From Acidobacterium capsulatum ATCC 51196 (GTDB lineage Bacteria > Acidobacteriota > Terriglobia > Terriglobales > Acidobacteriaceae), in assembly GCF_000022565.1 (NCBI RefSeq), contig NC_012483.1:2356001-2420000 (forward strand): a stretch of 64,000 bases of DNA. Reading direction: 5' to 3'. The notes beneath the pieces were generated by a model that searched no databases, had not been told where the DNA came from, and saw nothing but the letters and a program-made list of their open reading frames with translations. The position numbers were made by a program, and so were the translations under genes. This document shows positions 10,334 to 19,430 of this stretch, in pieces (position 1 is the first letter of the stretch; the number at the start of each line of letters is the position of its first letter).

Positions 10334-10412
10334 CCTGAAGGGGACGGGCTTCAGCCCGTCCATCCGGCCGCTTTCCCCGCAAGGGCTTTAGCCCCTGAGG
10401 GAACGTCCCGCG
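10334..10412 (+). repeat. dispersed palindromic repeat (module D), copy 1
   Basis: The 255-bp spacer between the bactofilin and the next gene holds a diverged module D: GACGGGCTTCAGCCCGTC forms one hairpin, and AAGGGCTTTAGCCCCTGAG about 40 bp later forms a second. Both halves match the better-conserved copies at 32713, 49349 and 49699. The rest of the spacer shows no gene. Confidence 0.8.
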
Positions 10413-10542
10413 GGAAACCTCTGATTTCCTGAACTTTTCCGAGCTTCCACTCTCCCACGAGAGGGCTTCGCGCCAGCGGAGCCCTCTCGCTTTGCAGCCA
10501 TCCACATCACCTCTGCGACCTCTCGTTTCGATCCTCATCCAA

Positions 10543-11667
10543 ATGAATATGACCGAACCCGCGCATCTTTTTTCGCCCTTGCCGCTCGCTGGCCTTACGC
10601 TGCCCAACCGCATCGCCGTTTCGCCCATGTGCGAGTATTCCAGCGAAGACGGATTCGCCAATGACTGGCACCTCGTCCACCTCGGCAGCCGTGCCGTGGG
10701 CGGTGCGGGACTCATCCTCACCGAGGCCACCGCCGTCACTCCCGAGGGCCGCATCTCGCCGGAAGATCTCGGCCTCTGGAAGGACGCGCATATCGCTCCG
10801 CTCGCCCGCATCGTGGACTTTCTGCATCAGCACGGCTCTTACGCGGGCATCCAGTTGGCGCACGCCGGGCGCAAAGCCAGCATGCGCGCCCCCGGCAAGC
10901 CCGACGGCATCGCCACGACAGAGGAAAACGGATGGCCCACAGAGGTCGTCGCCCCTTCAGCGCTCAAATTTGCTGACGATTATCCCCTGCCGCAGTCACT
11001 CGACAAGGCCGGAATCGTCCGCATCACCAACGCCTTTCGCGACGCCGCCCTGCGCGCGCTCAAGGCCGGCTTTGACATCGTGGAAATTCATGCCGCGCAT
11101 GGTTACTTATTGCACGAGTTCCTTTCGCCACTCAGCAATCACCGCACCGACGAGTACGGCGGCAGCTTTGAAAATCGCGCGCGCCTGCTGCTTGAGATCA
11201 CAGAAACCGTCCGCGCCGTCTGGCCCGCCCATCTGCCGCTCTTCGTGCGCATCTCCGCCACTGACTGGACGGAAGGCGGCTGGAACATCGACGAATCCGT
11301 GCAACTGGCGCGCCTGCTCAAAGAGCGCGGCGTCAACCTGCTCGATGTATCGAGCGGCGGCAACGTCGCCACAGCTAAAATTCCCGTCGGCCCCGGCTAT
11401 CAGACCGCCTTTGCCGAGCGCATTCGCAAAGAGACCGGCCTCGCCACCGGAGCCGTCGGCATGATCACCGATCCCGCGCAGGCCGACCACATTCTGCGCA
11501 CCGGACAGGCAGACATCGTGCTGCTGGCGCGCGAATTTCTCCGCGACCCTTACTGGCCGCTGCACGCCGCCGAGTCGCTGCACCAGACCGGCCACTGGCC
11601 GCCGCAGTACCTGCGCGCCGCCCCACGCGGATCGGTGGCACGCCAGCCCGTCGCAAAGAAAAAGTAA
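10543..11667 (+). CDS. NADH:flavin oxidoreductase, Old Yellow Enzyme family (YqjM/XenA-like)
   Basis: A 374-residue FMN-dependent TIM-barrel ene-reductase. Features are LPNRIAVSPMCEYSSEDGFANDWHLVHLGSRA spanned near residues 18-50, with the Cys of SPMCEYS typical of the YqjM subgroup. LAHAGRKAS binds the flavin region, and the active-site pair appears in FDIVEIHAAHGYLLHEFLSPLSN with RTDEYGGSFENR following. Family members reduce activated C=C bonds in enones and nitro compounds, and the physiological substrate is usually unknown. ATG at 10543 or 10549 both give a good N-terminus; neither has a strong ribosome binding site. It is monocistronic as far as can be seen. Confidence 0.93.
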   Translation: MNMTEPAHLFSPLPLAGLTLPNRIAVSPMCEYSSEDGFANDWHLVHLGSRAVGGAGLILTEATAVTPEGRISPEDLGLWKDAHIAPLARIVDFLHQHGSYAGIQLAHAGRKASMRAPGKPDGIATTEENGWPTEVVAPSALKFADDYPLPQSLDKAGIVRITNAFRDAALRALKAGFDIVEIHAAHGYLLHEFLSPLSNHRTDEYGGSFENRARLLLEITETVRAVWPAHLPLFVRISATDWTEGGWNIDESVQLARLLKERGVNLLDVSSGGNVATAKIPVGPGYQTAFAERIRKETGLATGAVGMITDPAQADHILRTGQADIVLLAREFLRDPYWPLHAAESLHQTGHWPPQYLRAAPRGSVARQPVAKKK

Positions 11668-11752
11668 CCGCGACAGGCACGCTGGCCTATACTGCGATTA
11701 AGCGCATCCGGGGTGCGAGCTGTGCTCAGTTCGCATCCCGCGCGATCATTCC

Positions 11753-12274
11753 ATGGCAAAACAGGCGACCACGCGGACCATCTCCCCAGCCCCTCCGATT
11801 CCGGACAAGCTCTACTTCCGCATCGGCGAGGCCGCGCGGCTTTGCGGCGTGGAGGCCTACGTCCTCCGCTTCTGGGAGACTGAGTTCCCGCAGCTCAAGC
11901 CCAATAAAGGCGGCACCGGCCAGCGCCTCTACCGCCGCCGCGATGTCGAGCTCGCCTTGCGCATCAAGCAGTTGCTGCATCACGAGGGCTACACCATCGC
12001 CGGAGCGCGCCAGCACTTGGCGCAGGAAGCCAAAGAGGGTCGGCGAAAAACTCCGCAGCCCGTGCTCCCCATGGCCGCGCCCGCCGGCAAATCTGCCCCG
12101 CAGCAACCGGCCCAGATCAATCACAAGCTGCAGCAGTTGCGGCAGGAGCTCAAAGACCTGCTCGCCGTGCTGTCGGCCACGCCTCAGCCCGGCGCCGTCA
12201 CGCCTGCCGTTGCCCCTCGCACGCCGTCGGGCTCACGTCGCGAGCGCAACGCGGGCCCCATGCTCTTTGAATAA
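11753..12274 (+). CDS. MerR-family transcriptional regulator
   Basis: A 173-residue regulator with a winged helix at residues about 20-90: [30 protein letters not shown] followed by [32 protein letters not shown]. This subtype, with an arginine-rich wing and LRFWE recognition helix, matches the small MerR proteins often found near ihfA or metG in other phyla. A flexible Pro/Ala linker leads to a short helical segment ([19 protein letters not shown]) that could dimerise. No conserved metal-binding cysteines occur at the C-terminus, so it is not a heavy-metal MerR. Its targets are unknown. TATACT at about 11689 may be part of its promoter. Confidence 0.9.
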   Translation: MAKQATTRTISPAPPIPDKLYFRIGEAARLCGVEAYVLRFWETEFPQLKPNKGGTGQRLYRRRDVELALRIKQLLHHEGYTIAGARQHLAQEAKEGRRKTPQPVLPMAAPAGKSAPQQPAQINHKLQQLRQELKDLLAVLSATPQPGAVTPAVAPRTPSGSRRERNAGPMLFE

Positions 12275-12287
12275 ATTCTGACTCGGC

Positions 12288-12584
12288 TTACAGCAGCGCG
12301 CCCGTGGAATGCGCGCGGGTTCCGGAGTTGTCCTTGGGATCGGCCTCAATCTTCCCGTAGGTCATGAAGCGCTCCAGCGCCTGCAGGGCGCAGCCTTGTC
12401 CGCAGAGGTGGTACATCTCAGGATTCTGGCTCTCGGCCGGATTCCACGGCATCAGTGTGAACCGCTGATTGGGCGCACCCTCTTCAAAACAGGGAACATC
12501 GCCCAGCAGCACCATCCACCACTGGTTGGAATCGCCTTTGCGATTGCCGCAGATATCGCAGGTAAACGAAACATCCCAGACCAT
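12288..12584 (-). CDS. small cysteine-rich protein, probable zinc-binding, function unknown
   Basis: A 98-residue protein with two pairs of metal-ligand-like residues: CDICGNRK near residues 9-16 and HLCGQGCALQALERF near 59-73. Between them is a WWMVLLGDVPCFEEG stretch. The layout suggests a single zinc-ribbon-like fold. A strong ribosome binding site (GAGGAG) lies 6 bp before the ATG, supporting real translation. It is convergent with the MerR gene and lies 95 bp downstream of mutY on the same strand, so it may share the mutY transcript. No named family is recognised. Confidence 0.75.
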   Translation of the reverse strand: MVWDVSFTCDICGNRKGDSNQWWMVLLGDVPCFEEGAPNQRFTLMPWNPAESQNPEMYHLCGQGCALQALERFMTYGKIEADPKDNSGTRAHSTGALL

Positions 12585-12678
12585 GGGCTCTCCTCGGGTC
12601 TACCTTACCGCACTTGCCCGCACAACGCGGCAAATTGTTCGTTCAAATTCTGTCAGCACTGCTTGCGGTCGATTACTT

Positions 12679-13743
12679 TCAGGCTTCGCCCTCAATCAAC
12701 ACCTGCGGACCCATCCCGGTGTAACCCGGCATGATCTTGAGCCGCTTGAGCACCTTGCGCGCCAGCCCGGTGAGCGGAATGCTTCGCAGCTCGCGCGCGC
12801 TGATCCAGCGCGTGGAGCGGGCCGGCACTTGCAAGCGATCTCGCTGGTCGGGCAGCAGAGAGTAGATCGTGACGTAGTAGTTGGTGTTGGTGATCGAGTG
12901 CCGCACCGTCAGCAGAATTCCATCTTCGGCCAGCCCCGCCGGGTCCACCAGCGGCAGCTCCCACAGGCCTGGCATCTGCGACTCCTGCGCCCCGCGCTGC
13001 GCCAGCAGAATGGCCGTGCGCGGCCCCGGAGCCTGGCGAATCAGCGCATACGATACCTGCACGCTGCGCATCTTCTTCGCCGGACCCGTCTCATGCTCCC
13101 CCTGCGTGCGGCAATACGCGCGCACCGGGCACTCGGCGCACAACGGAGCACGCGGCAGGCACACCGTCGCCCCCAGCTCCATCATGGCCTGGTTGAAATC
13201 GCCGGGCTGCTCGGTATCCAGCAACTCCTGCGCGGCGGCCTTCAAATCGCTGAGCCCCGGCGCATCCGGATGCCCCTTCACCGCCGGCTCCCCGCGCAGC
13301 CGCAACAGCACGCGCTCCACGTTGCCATCGATCACCGGCACGGGCTCGTCAAAGCTGATGCTCGCCACTGCCGCCGAGGTGTAGTCACCTATGCCCGGCA
13401 ATTTTCGCAACTGGGCCGCCGTCGCCGGCATCTTTCCACCATGCTCGGCCACCACAATATGGGCCGCGTGGTGCATCATGCGCGCGCGGCGGTAATAGCC
13501 CAGGCCGCTCCACAACGCCAGCACACTCTCTTCCGGCGCGCTGGCCAGCGCCTCAATTGTGGGAAACTGCCCCATGAAGCGCTGGTAGTACTCCATCACC
13601 GCGGCGACACGGGTCTGCTGCAGCATGATCTCCGAAACCCAGATAGCATAAGGGTCGCGGGTACGCCGCCAGGGCAGATCGCGAGCATTTTGCCGGTACC
13701 AGGCAGAGATATCTCTTTGAAAACTTGCAATTTCGCCAATCAT
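12679..13743 (-). CDS. mutY: A/G-specific adenine DNA glycosylase
   Basis: MutY removes adenine mispaired with 8-oxoguanine. The 354-residue protein has the catalytic Glu38 in WVSEIMLQQTRV and the helix-hairpin-helix LRKLPGIGDYTSAAVASIS (residues 112-130). Catalytic Asp139 lies in VPVIDGNVERVL, and the [4Fe-4S] cluster ligands are Cys195-x6-Cys202-x2-Cys205-x5-Cys211. The C-terminal NUDIX-like domain that recognises 8-oxoG begins near residue 228. All key residues are present and length is normal. The gene is transcribed away from the deaminase gene, with about 95 bp between them. Confidence 0.97.
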   Translation of the reverse strand: MIGEIASFQRDISAWYRQNARDLPWRRTRDPYAIWVSEIMLQQTRVAAVMEYYQRFMGQFPTIEALASAPEESVLALWSGLGYYRRARMMHHAAHIVVAEHGGKMPATAAQLRKLPGIGDYTSAAVASISFDEPVPVIDGNVERVLLRLRGEPAVKGHPDAPGLSDLKAAAQELLDTEQPGDFNQAMMELGATVCLPRAPLCAECPVRAYCRTQGEHETGPAKKMRSVQVSYALIRQAPGPRTAILLAQRGAQESQMPGLWELPLVDPAGLAEDGILLTVRHSITNTNYYVTIYSLLPDQRDRLQVPARSTRWISARELRSIPLTGLARKVLKRLKIMPGYTGMGPQVLIEGEA

Positions 13744-13839
13744 CCGCGAGTAGGCTTACCCTGTAGAACAAAAATTTCTATGTAACTGTGAACTTATCGA
13801 ATCATAACCTAACTTCTTTAAGACCGAGAGGCAGTTATC

Positions 13840-14877
13840 ATTAAACCCCTATTATCTGCTCCTGAACTTATAACTTCCCTGCGAAAACTTCCCCGGGCCG
13901 AGCTGCACCTGCATCTGGAAGGTACCGTCACTCCCGAAACGCTCGTGGAGTTGAGCCGCCAGGCCGGCCGCCAGCCACTCACGTTAGACGCCGCGCGGGC
14001 GCTCTATCGCTACACCGACTTCACCGGCTTTTTGATGGCATTCAAAGCCATCTCCGAGCAGTTGCAGACCCCCGAGGACTATGAGCACATCACCTGGCGC
14101 ATGCTTGAAGACCTCGCCCGTCAGGGCGTCGTGCATGCCGAGGTCTATGTCTCGGTCGGTGTCGTGTATTACTGGCGGCGCATCGAGTTTGAGCCTCTTT
14201 TCGAGGGTATGGAACGCGCCCGCATCCGTGCCGAACGCGAACTCGGCATCACGCTCTACTGGATCTTCGACGCCGTGCGCCACTTCGGCCCTGAAGAAGC
14301 TGCGCGCGTCTTTCGCAAGGCCGCCGAACTGCAGCCCGCGCATCCCTCCATCAGCGGCATCGGCATCGGCGGCGACGAACGCCGCACCGGCCCCGAGCCT
14401 TTTCGCGAGCTTTATGCCGAGGCCCGCGATGCAGGACTGCGCCTCACTGCGCACGCCGGCGAAACCACCGGCCCTGAAAGCATCTGGGGCGCGCTCAACA
14501 TCGGCGCCGAACGCATCGGTCATGGCCTCTCGGCCATCGACGACCCGGAACTGATGGAAGTGCTCGCCACCCGCCAGGTTCCCGTCGAGATCTGCATCAC
14601 CAGCAACGTGCGCACCGGCTGCTGCCCGCTGCTCCACGATCATCCCGTGCGCCGCTACTTTGACTCGGGCCTCATGATCACGCTCAACTCCGACGACCCC
14701 GCACTCTTCGGCAGCGATCTTGAAGGCGAATACCGCATCGCGCACGAGAACTTCGAGTTCACGCCCGAGCATCTGCGCGAGCTGGCATCGAACTCTATCG
14801 AAGCCAGCTTTCTGCCGCCCGAACGCAAACTCGAATGGCTCCAGCGCATCGAAGCATGGGAGCACATAACCAGTTAG
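13840..14877 (+). CDS. adenosine deaminase-family hydrolase with apparent AUU (or AUC) start
   Basis: An amidohydrolase of the adenosine/AMP/aminofutalosine deaminase family, expected to release ammonia from a 6-aminopurine nucleoside. Motifs are AELHLHLEG (metal ligands His23 and His25 if translation starts at 13840), LTAHAGETTGPESIWGAL, RIGHG, EICITSN and LNSDDPALFG. The first ATG/GTG/TTG codon in frame is GTG at 13945, downstream of the metal-binding HxH, and the frame is closed by a TAA at 13819. Between them GAGAGG (13826-13831) sits 8 bp before ATT (13840) and 5 bp before ATC (13837), so a rare AUU or AUC start is inferred. This gives 345 residues, the normal family length. A sequencing error or inactivating mutation is the alternative. 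The substrate is not certain. Confidence 0.85.
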   Translation: MKPLLSAPELITSLRKLPRAELHLHLEGTVTPETLVELSRQAGRQPLTLDAARALYRYTDFTGFLMAFKAISEQLQTPEDYEHITWRMLEDLARQGVVHAEVYVSVGVVYYWRRIEFEPLFEGMERARIRAERELGITLYWIFDAVRHFGPEEAARVFRKAAELQPAHPSISGIGIGGDERRTGPEPFRELYAEARDAGLRLTAHAGETTGPESIWGALNIGAERIGHGLSAIDDPELMEVLATRQVPVEICITSNVRTGCCPLLHDHPVRRYFDSGLMITLNSDDPALFGSDLEGEYRIAHENFEFTPEHLRELASNSIEASFLPPERKLEWLQRIEAWEHITS

Positions 14878-14943
14878 AGTCTCGCTCCGCGCCGCCGATA
14901 GAGCACTGCAGACGGCGCAAACGCTGGGTTATCATGAAGGCAG

Positions 14944-15189
14944 ATGGGGACCACCCCAGGGAAGCAGGTCACTGTGGCATTCACCGGGTCATCGAAGTCA
15001 TGCTGTAACAAGGATTCCGCCCTCTTCCGCTACGTCGGCTGGACCTCGGTCGCCGTCGGCGTCGCCGCTCTGGGCGTCTACGTGGGCCGCGAGTTGCGTC
15101 TGCGCTATAAGTTCAACCGCCGCACGCCCTCTGACTTCTACGCCCACGCCGGCGATGAAATGCCCACCGAATACGGCATGGGCATTTAA
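14944..15189 (+). CDS. small single-pass membrane protein, function unknown
   Basis: An 81-residue protein with one hydrophobic segment (about 31-47, VGWTSVAVGVAALGVYVG) followed by a basic stretch (RELRLRYKFNRR). GAAGG lies 4 bp before the ATG. A perfect hairpin with T tail follows 31 bp after the stop, so this is a complete small transcription unit, probably read from the deaminase gene 66 bp upstream. The N-terminus contains two adjacent cysteines before the helix. No family recognised. Confidence 0.65.
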   Translation: MGTTPGKQVTVAFTGSSKSCCNKDSALFRYVGWTSVAVGVAALGVYVGRELRLRYKFNRRTPSDFYAHAGDEMPTEYGMGI

Positions 15190-15219
15190 GTCCGCCGCAC
15201 GCAAACTTCTGCTGCAGGC

Positions 15220-15249
15220 AAAAAGGCTCCGGTCTCCCGGAGCCTTTTT
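15220..15249 (+). terminator. Rho-independent terminator
   Basis: AAAAAGGCTCCGG pairs with CCGGAGCCTTTTT around a 4-nt loop, ending in a T run. It follows the small membrane protein gene on the plus strand. Confidence 0.9.
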
Positions 15250-15380
15250 CATTTTTGCGCCCACCAGGAATCGATGGGGTCCCTCCACGAAGGCGGCGTC
15301 ATTCTGAAACCCGCCGTCGTTCCGGCTGAATGAGAGGGACCCGGCAGTACCTGACGACTCGGGACTGACAACTGAAAACT

Positions 15381-15402
15381 CCCGGGTCTGTCCGGACCCG
15401 GG
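15381..15402 (-). terminator. Rho-independent terminator of acnA
   Basis: CCCGGGTC / GACCCGGG stem with a 6-nt loop, 11 bp after the aconitase stop on the minus strand, followed by GAGTTTTC. The T run is short, so efficiency is uncertain. Confidence 0.65.
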
Positions 15403-15412
15403 AATCCCTGCT

Positions 15413-18226
15413 CTAATTCTCCGCCAGACCGCGCAGCACATACTGCAGAATGCCGCCGTGCTGGTAATACAAAATTTCCTGCGGAGTGTCGATGCGCACC
15501 TTGGCCTCAAACGTCTTCGTCTTGCCATCGGCGGCGGTGGCCTTCACAGTCACCGTGCGTCCGTTGGCAAACTTCGACTCCAGCCGGTCCACGAGACCCA
15601 CAATGTCATAGGTCTCTTCGCCCGTCAGGCCAAGGCTTTCCACATTCTGGCCCGCTTCAAACTGCAGCGGCAAAATGCCCATGCCCACCAGGTTTGACCG
15701 GTGAATGCGCTCAAAGCTCTCCGCAATCACCACACGCACGCCCAGCAGGCGCGGTCCCTTCGCCGCCCAGTCGCGCGACGAGCCCGAGCCGTATTCCTTG
15801 CCAGCAAGAATCACCAGAGGCGTCTTGCGCTCGGCATACTTCACCGATGCGTCATAGATGCTCATCTGCTCGCCCTCGGGCAGCAGCCGCGTCACGCCGC
15901 CCTCGGTGCCCGGAGCCAGCTTGTTGCGCAGCCGCACATTCGCAAATGTGCCGCGCACCATCACCTCATGGTTGCCGCGCCGCGAGCCGTAGGAGTTGAA
16001 GTCCACCGGCTTCACGCCATGCTCCACCAGGTACTTGCCCGCGGGCGAATTGGCCTTGATGGAACCGGCTGGCGAAATATGATCCGTCGTCACGCTGTCG
16101 CCCAGCACCGCCAGCACACGCGCACCCGCAACGTCCTTCACGGCCTCCGGCGTGGCCTTCATGCCGTCAAAGTAAGGCGCCTTGCGAATGTAGGTCGAGT
16201 CCGGCTCCCACTGGTACACATCGCCGCCCGGGAAGTTGAGCTGCTGCCAGTTCTGGTCGCCATCGGCCACCGTCGCATACTCCTTGCGGAAGATGCCGGA
16301 GTCAATCGAGGCGGCAATGGCGTCGGCCACTTCCTTCTGCGTCGGCCAGATGTCCTTCAGATAGACCGGCTGGCCATCCTTGCCCTTGCCCACCGGCTCC
16401 GCGTCAAAGTTGTGATCAATACGGCCCGCCAGCGCATAGGCCACCACCAGCGGCGGCGACATCAGGTAGTTGGCGCGCACGTCAGAGTTGATGCGGCCCT
16501 CAAAGTTGCGATTGCCGCTCAGCACGGACACTGCAACCAGCCCATGATCCTCAATCGACTTCGAAACATCCGTCGGCAGGGGACCCGAGTTGCCGATGCA
16601 CGTCGTGCAGCCGTAACCCACCACGTTGAAGCGCAGCTTGTTCAGATAAGGCAGCAGACCCGCCTTCTCGTAGTAGTCCGACACCACGCGCGAGCCCGGC
16701 GCCAGCGAAGTCTTCACCCACGGCGGCACGCTCAGTCCCTTTTCCACGGCCTTCTTCGCGAGCAGGCCGGCGGCCATCATCACTGAGGGGTTCGACGTGT
16801 TCGTGCAGCTCGTGATGGCTGCAATCACAATCGAGCCGTGGTCCAGATACTTCTCCACGTCCACGCCAAAGCGCTCCTTCACACTGGTGAAGGGCTTGTC
16901 GCTGTGCGCGGCCTCTGAGGCATCCTGATCGTGGCCGCCTTCGCCTTCCCAGCGCAGCACCTGGCGATTGCCGCTGCCATTCGCGGCCACCGGCCCGCGC
17001 AGCGCCGGCAGTTGCTCGGCAAAGCTCGGCCCCGCATTCTTCAGCAGCACGCGATCCTGCGGACGCTTCGGCCCCGCCACGCTCGGCTCCACCGTCGCCA
17101 GATCGAGCGAGATCGTCTGCGAATACTCCGCCTCCGGCGCATCGGCCGTGTGAAAGAGTCCCTGTTCCTTGTAGTACGCCTCCACCAGCGCAATCTGCTC
17201 ATCGCTGCGGCCCGTCAGCCGCAGGTAGCGCAGCGTCTCCGCATCCACCGGGAAGATGCCGCACGTCGCGCCATACTCCGGAGCCATGTTGGCGATCGTC
17301 GCGCGATCGGCCAGCGCCAGCTCGCTCACGCCCGCGCCGTAGAACTCCACAAACTTGCCCACCACGCCGAGCTTGCGCAGCATCTCGGTCACCGTCAGCA
17401 CCAGGTCGGTGGCCGTAGCGCCCTCGCGCAGCTTGCCCGTCAGCTTGAAGCCCACCACCTGCGGCACCAGCATCGAAACCGGCTGGCCCAGCATCGCTGC
17501 CTCGGCCTCAATGCCGCCCACGCCCCAGCCCAGCACGCCCAGGCCGTTAATCATCGTGGTGTGCGAGTCCGTGCCCACCAGCGTGTCAGGATACGCGCGC
17601 GCCGCCCCGCCATTCTCCGCCGTGAACACCACGCGGGCCAGATACTCCAGGTTCACCTGGTGGCAGATGCCCATGCCCGGAGGCACAGCCGAAAAATTAT
17701 CGAACGCCGACTGCCCCCACTTCAAAAAGGCATAGCGCTCGCGGTTGCGCTGAAACTCCAGCAGCGAATTGATCGAGTACGAGTTGCTCGTGCCAAATTC
17801 ATCCACCTGCACCGAGTGGTCAATCACCAGCTCGGCCGGCTGCAGCGGATTGATCTTGTGCGGATCGCCGCCCAGCACCTTCATCGCATCGCGCATCGCG
17901 GCCAGGTCCACAATCGCGGGCACGCCCGTGAAATCCTGCATCAGCACGCGGGCCGGCATGTAGGCAATCTCGCGCGAGGGCTCGGCCTTCGCGTCCCACT
18001 TGGCCAGAAACTCAATGTCCTCCGCCGTGACGCTCTTGCCGTCCTCATGGCGCAGCAGGTTCTCCAGCAGAATGCGCAGACTGAAGGGCAGCCGCGCCAG
18101 GTTGATCCCGCGCTGCTCCAGCGCCTTCAGGCGAAAGATTTCGTAAGACTTGTGAGCGGTTTTCAGCTCTGAGCGGCTGCCGAAGCTGTCCGCGTGATTC
18201 CCATTCTTGTTCCCAGGATTCGACAT
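15413..18226 (-). CDS. acnA: aconitate hydratase (AcnA/IRP1 type)
   Basis: This TCA-cycle enzyme interconverts citrate and isocitrate using a [4Fe-4S] cluster. The 937-residue protein has [25 protein letters not shown]-type motifs near residue 215, the first cluster cysteine in [15 protein letters not shown], and the other two in [14 protein letters not shown]. The C-terminal swivel domain has [18 protein letters not shown] and [17 protein letters not shown]. It is about 45 residues longer than E. coli AcnA. The extra part lies around residues 385-440 (a Gly/Asn/Asp-rich segment [19 protein letters not shown]), a surface insertion before the KERFGV stretch. It is transcribed alone. Confidence 0.97.
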   Translation of the reverse strand: MSNPGNKNGNHADSFGSRSELKTAHKSYEIFRLKALEQRGINLARLPFSLRILLENLLRHEDGKSVTAEDIEFLAKWDAKAEPSREIAYMPARVLMQDFTGVPAIVDLAAMRDAMKVLGGDPHKINPLQPAELVIDHSVQVDEFGTSNSYSINSLLEFQRNRERYAFLKWGQSAFDNFSAVPPGMGICHQVNLEYLARVVFTAENGGAARAYPDTLVGTDSHTTMINGLGVLGWGVGGIEAEAAMLGQPVSMLVPQVVGFKLTGKLREGATATDLVLTVTEMLRKLGVVGKFVEFYGAGVSELALADRATIANMAPEYGATCGIFPVDAETLRYLRLTGRSDEQIALVEAYYKEQGLFHTADAPEAEYSQTISLDLATVEPSVAGPKRPQDRVLLKNAGPSFAEQLPALRGPVAANGSGNRQVLRWEGEGGHDQDASEAAHSDKPFTSVKERFGVDVEKYLDHGSIVIAAITSCTNTSNPSVMMAAGLLAKKAVEKGLSVPPWVKTSLAPGSRVVSDYYEKAGLLPYLNKLRFNVVGYGCTTCIGNSGPLPTDVSKSIEDHGLVAVSVLSGNRNFEGRINSDVRANYLMSPPLVVAYALAGRIDHNFDAEPVGKGKDGQPVYLKDIWPTQKEVADAIAASIDSGIFRKEYATVADGDQNWQQLNFPGGDVYQWEPDSTYIRKAPYFDGMKATPEAVKDVAGARVLAVLGDSVTTDHISPAGSIKANSPAGKYLVEHGVKPVDFNSYGSRRGNHEVMVRGTFANVRLRNKLAPGTEGGVTRLLPEGEQMSIYDASVKYAERKTPLVILAGKEYGSGSSRDWAAKGPRLLGVRVVIAESFERIHRSNLVGMGILPLQFEAGQNVESLGLTGEETYDIVGLVDRLESKFANGRTVTVKATAADGKTKTFEAKVRIDTPQEILYYQHGGILQYVLRGLAEN

Positions 18227-18526
18227 GGGGCATCCTTCCTTTTTTCGGTTGGGGGTACTGCGACTGTTCGAGTATCAAAAAATCCAGATCGGAAGAGAGC
18301 GAAAGCTACAGCTTCCGCCCACGGTCGTGACGGCCACGCCGGAAGCGCTTCAAACGGGGATGGGCGCAGAGGCTTTGCATCGATCTGCCAACATTCTAAA
18401 ACGCCCGGCACATGCCTGCCATCACCGCCCGCGCCAACTTTCATTTCCATCTCTGGCACTTCGGCTCCTCCCACAGCGCCGCTCATAGTAAGCTGACCGC
18501 ATTCATCCCCTGCGAGGACCCCTGCC
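18227..18526. other. divergent intergenic region between acnA and the CADD-like gene
   Basis: This 300-bp spacer separates two divergent genes and should contain both promoters. No convincing -35/-10 pair, repeat module or small gene could be identified by eye. Confidence 0.5.
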
Positions 18527-19240
18527 ATGTCGCCTTCCCAGACTGCTGTCGAGACTTCCACTTCCGCTTCTTTCATCGCTCAGGTCGATGCCCGCGTCGC
18601 CGCCCGGCACCTGCTTCAGCACCCCTTTTATCAGGCCTGGTCGCGTGGCGAACTCACCATGGACGCCCTCAAGGACTACGCCGCCCAGTACTACCAGCAC
18701 GTCGCCGCCTTCCCCACTTATCTCTCGGCGGTGCATGCCCAGACCGAAGATCAGGCCGTCCGCCGTCACCTGCTCCTCAACCTGATGGATGAGGAAGCCG
18801 GCTCGCCCAACCATCCCGAGTTGTGGCTTGAGTTTGCCGAGAGCCTCGGCCTCGACGCCGCACAGGTGCGCCAGCAGCCCGCATGGCCCTCCACCCGCGC
18901 CCTCATCGACGGCTTCCGCAACTGCTGCTCCGCGCAGGGCACCGCCGCCGGAGTCGCCGCGCTCTACGCCTACGAGAGCCAGATTCCTGCCGTCTCTGAG
19001 AAGAAAATCGAAGGCCTGCGCGACTTCTACGGCTTTCACAACGAAGAAGGCTACCGCTACTTCACCGTGCACATCGAGGCCGACAAAGAGCACTCCGCCA
19101 CCGAACGCGCGCTGCTCGCCGAGCTGGCTGAGCCTGCCAACGAGGCAGCCTGCCTGGGCGCGGTCGACACCGTGCTCGATGGACTCTACGGCCTGCTCAC
19201 CGAGGTCTGCGACCGTCACGGCATCGCGCACGCCTGCTGA
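18527..19240 (+). CDS. CADD/TenA-PqqC-like heme-oxygenase-fold diiron protein (possible p-aminobenzoate synthase)
   Basis: A 237-residue all-helical protein of the TenA/THI-4/PqqC superfamily. It most resembles the CADD group, whose Chlamydia and Nitrosomonas members make p-aminobenzoate for folate by sacrificing their own residues. Visible features are HPFYQAWSRGEL (Tyr35 placed like the sacrificial tyrosine of CADD), DEEAGSPNHPELW, YAYESQIP and YFTVHIEADKEHS. Together these supply the Glu, His, Glu, His, Asp, His ligands of a heme-oxygenase-like diiron oxidase. The assignment to pABA synthesis is inference; PqqC-like or thiaminase roles are less likely because no pqq or thi genes are nearby. 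A terminator follows, so it is monocistronic. Confidence 0.85.
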   Translation: MSPSQTAVETSTSASFIAQVDARVAARHLLQHPFYQAWSRGELTMDALKDYAAQYYQHVAAFPTYLSAVHAQTEDQAVRRHLLLNLMDEEAGSPNHPELWLEFAESLGLDAAQVRQQPAWPSTRALIDGFRNCCSAQGTAAGVAALYAYESQIPAVSEKKIEGLRDFYGFHNEEGYRYFTVHIEADKEHSATERALLAELAEPANEAACLGAVDTVLDGLYGLLTEVCDRHGIAHAC

Positions 19241-19268
19241 CCCGGCCGCAACATCTTCCGCTTCCCCC

Positions 19269-19296
19269 AAAGGGACCGCCGCACGCGGTCCCTTTT
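19269..19296 (+). terminator. Rho-independent terminator
   Basis: AAAGGGACCGC / GCGGTCCCTTT stem with a 5-nt loop and T tail, 28 bp after the CADD-like gene. Downstream, at 19318-19350, are variant copies of the CACTGAAAACTGA type of short repeat. Confidence 0.85.
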
Positions 19297-19430
19297 CCGT
19301 GGATCACCAGCCACGCACCACTGAAAACTGAAGACTGACCACTGAGAACTGTGTTCCACAAAGTTGGCGTTCCCCGCCGGCTGCGATACGCTCACCAAAA
19401 GAACAGGCAAACGCCGAAGGAGTTCCAACC

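Noticed and set aside
12469-13785. 438-codon open frame antisense to mutY
   Set aside because: The composition is Arg/His/Gln-rich, typical of a reverse-frame shadow; mutY motifs are intact on the other strand.
16931-18172. 413-codon open frame antisense to acnA
   Set aside because: Shadow frame. Its product is Arg/His/Leu-rich with no domain, and the opposite strand codes clearly for aconitase.
18280-18305. Sequence resembling a sequencing adapter (AGATCGGAAGAG)
   Set aside because: Only 12 bases match, then the sequence diverges. It lies inside a normal intergenic region with no junction signs, so coincidence is more likely than contamination.
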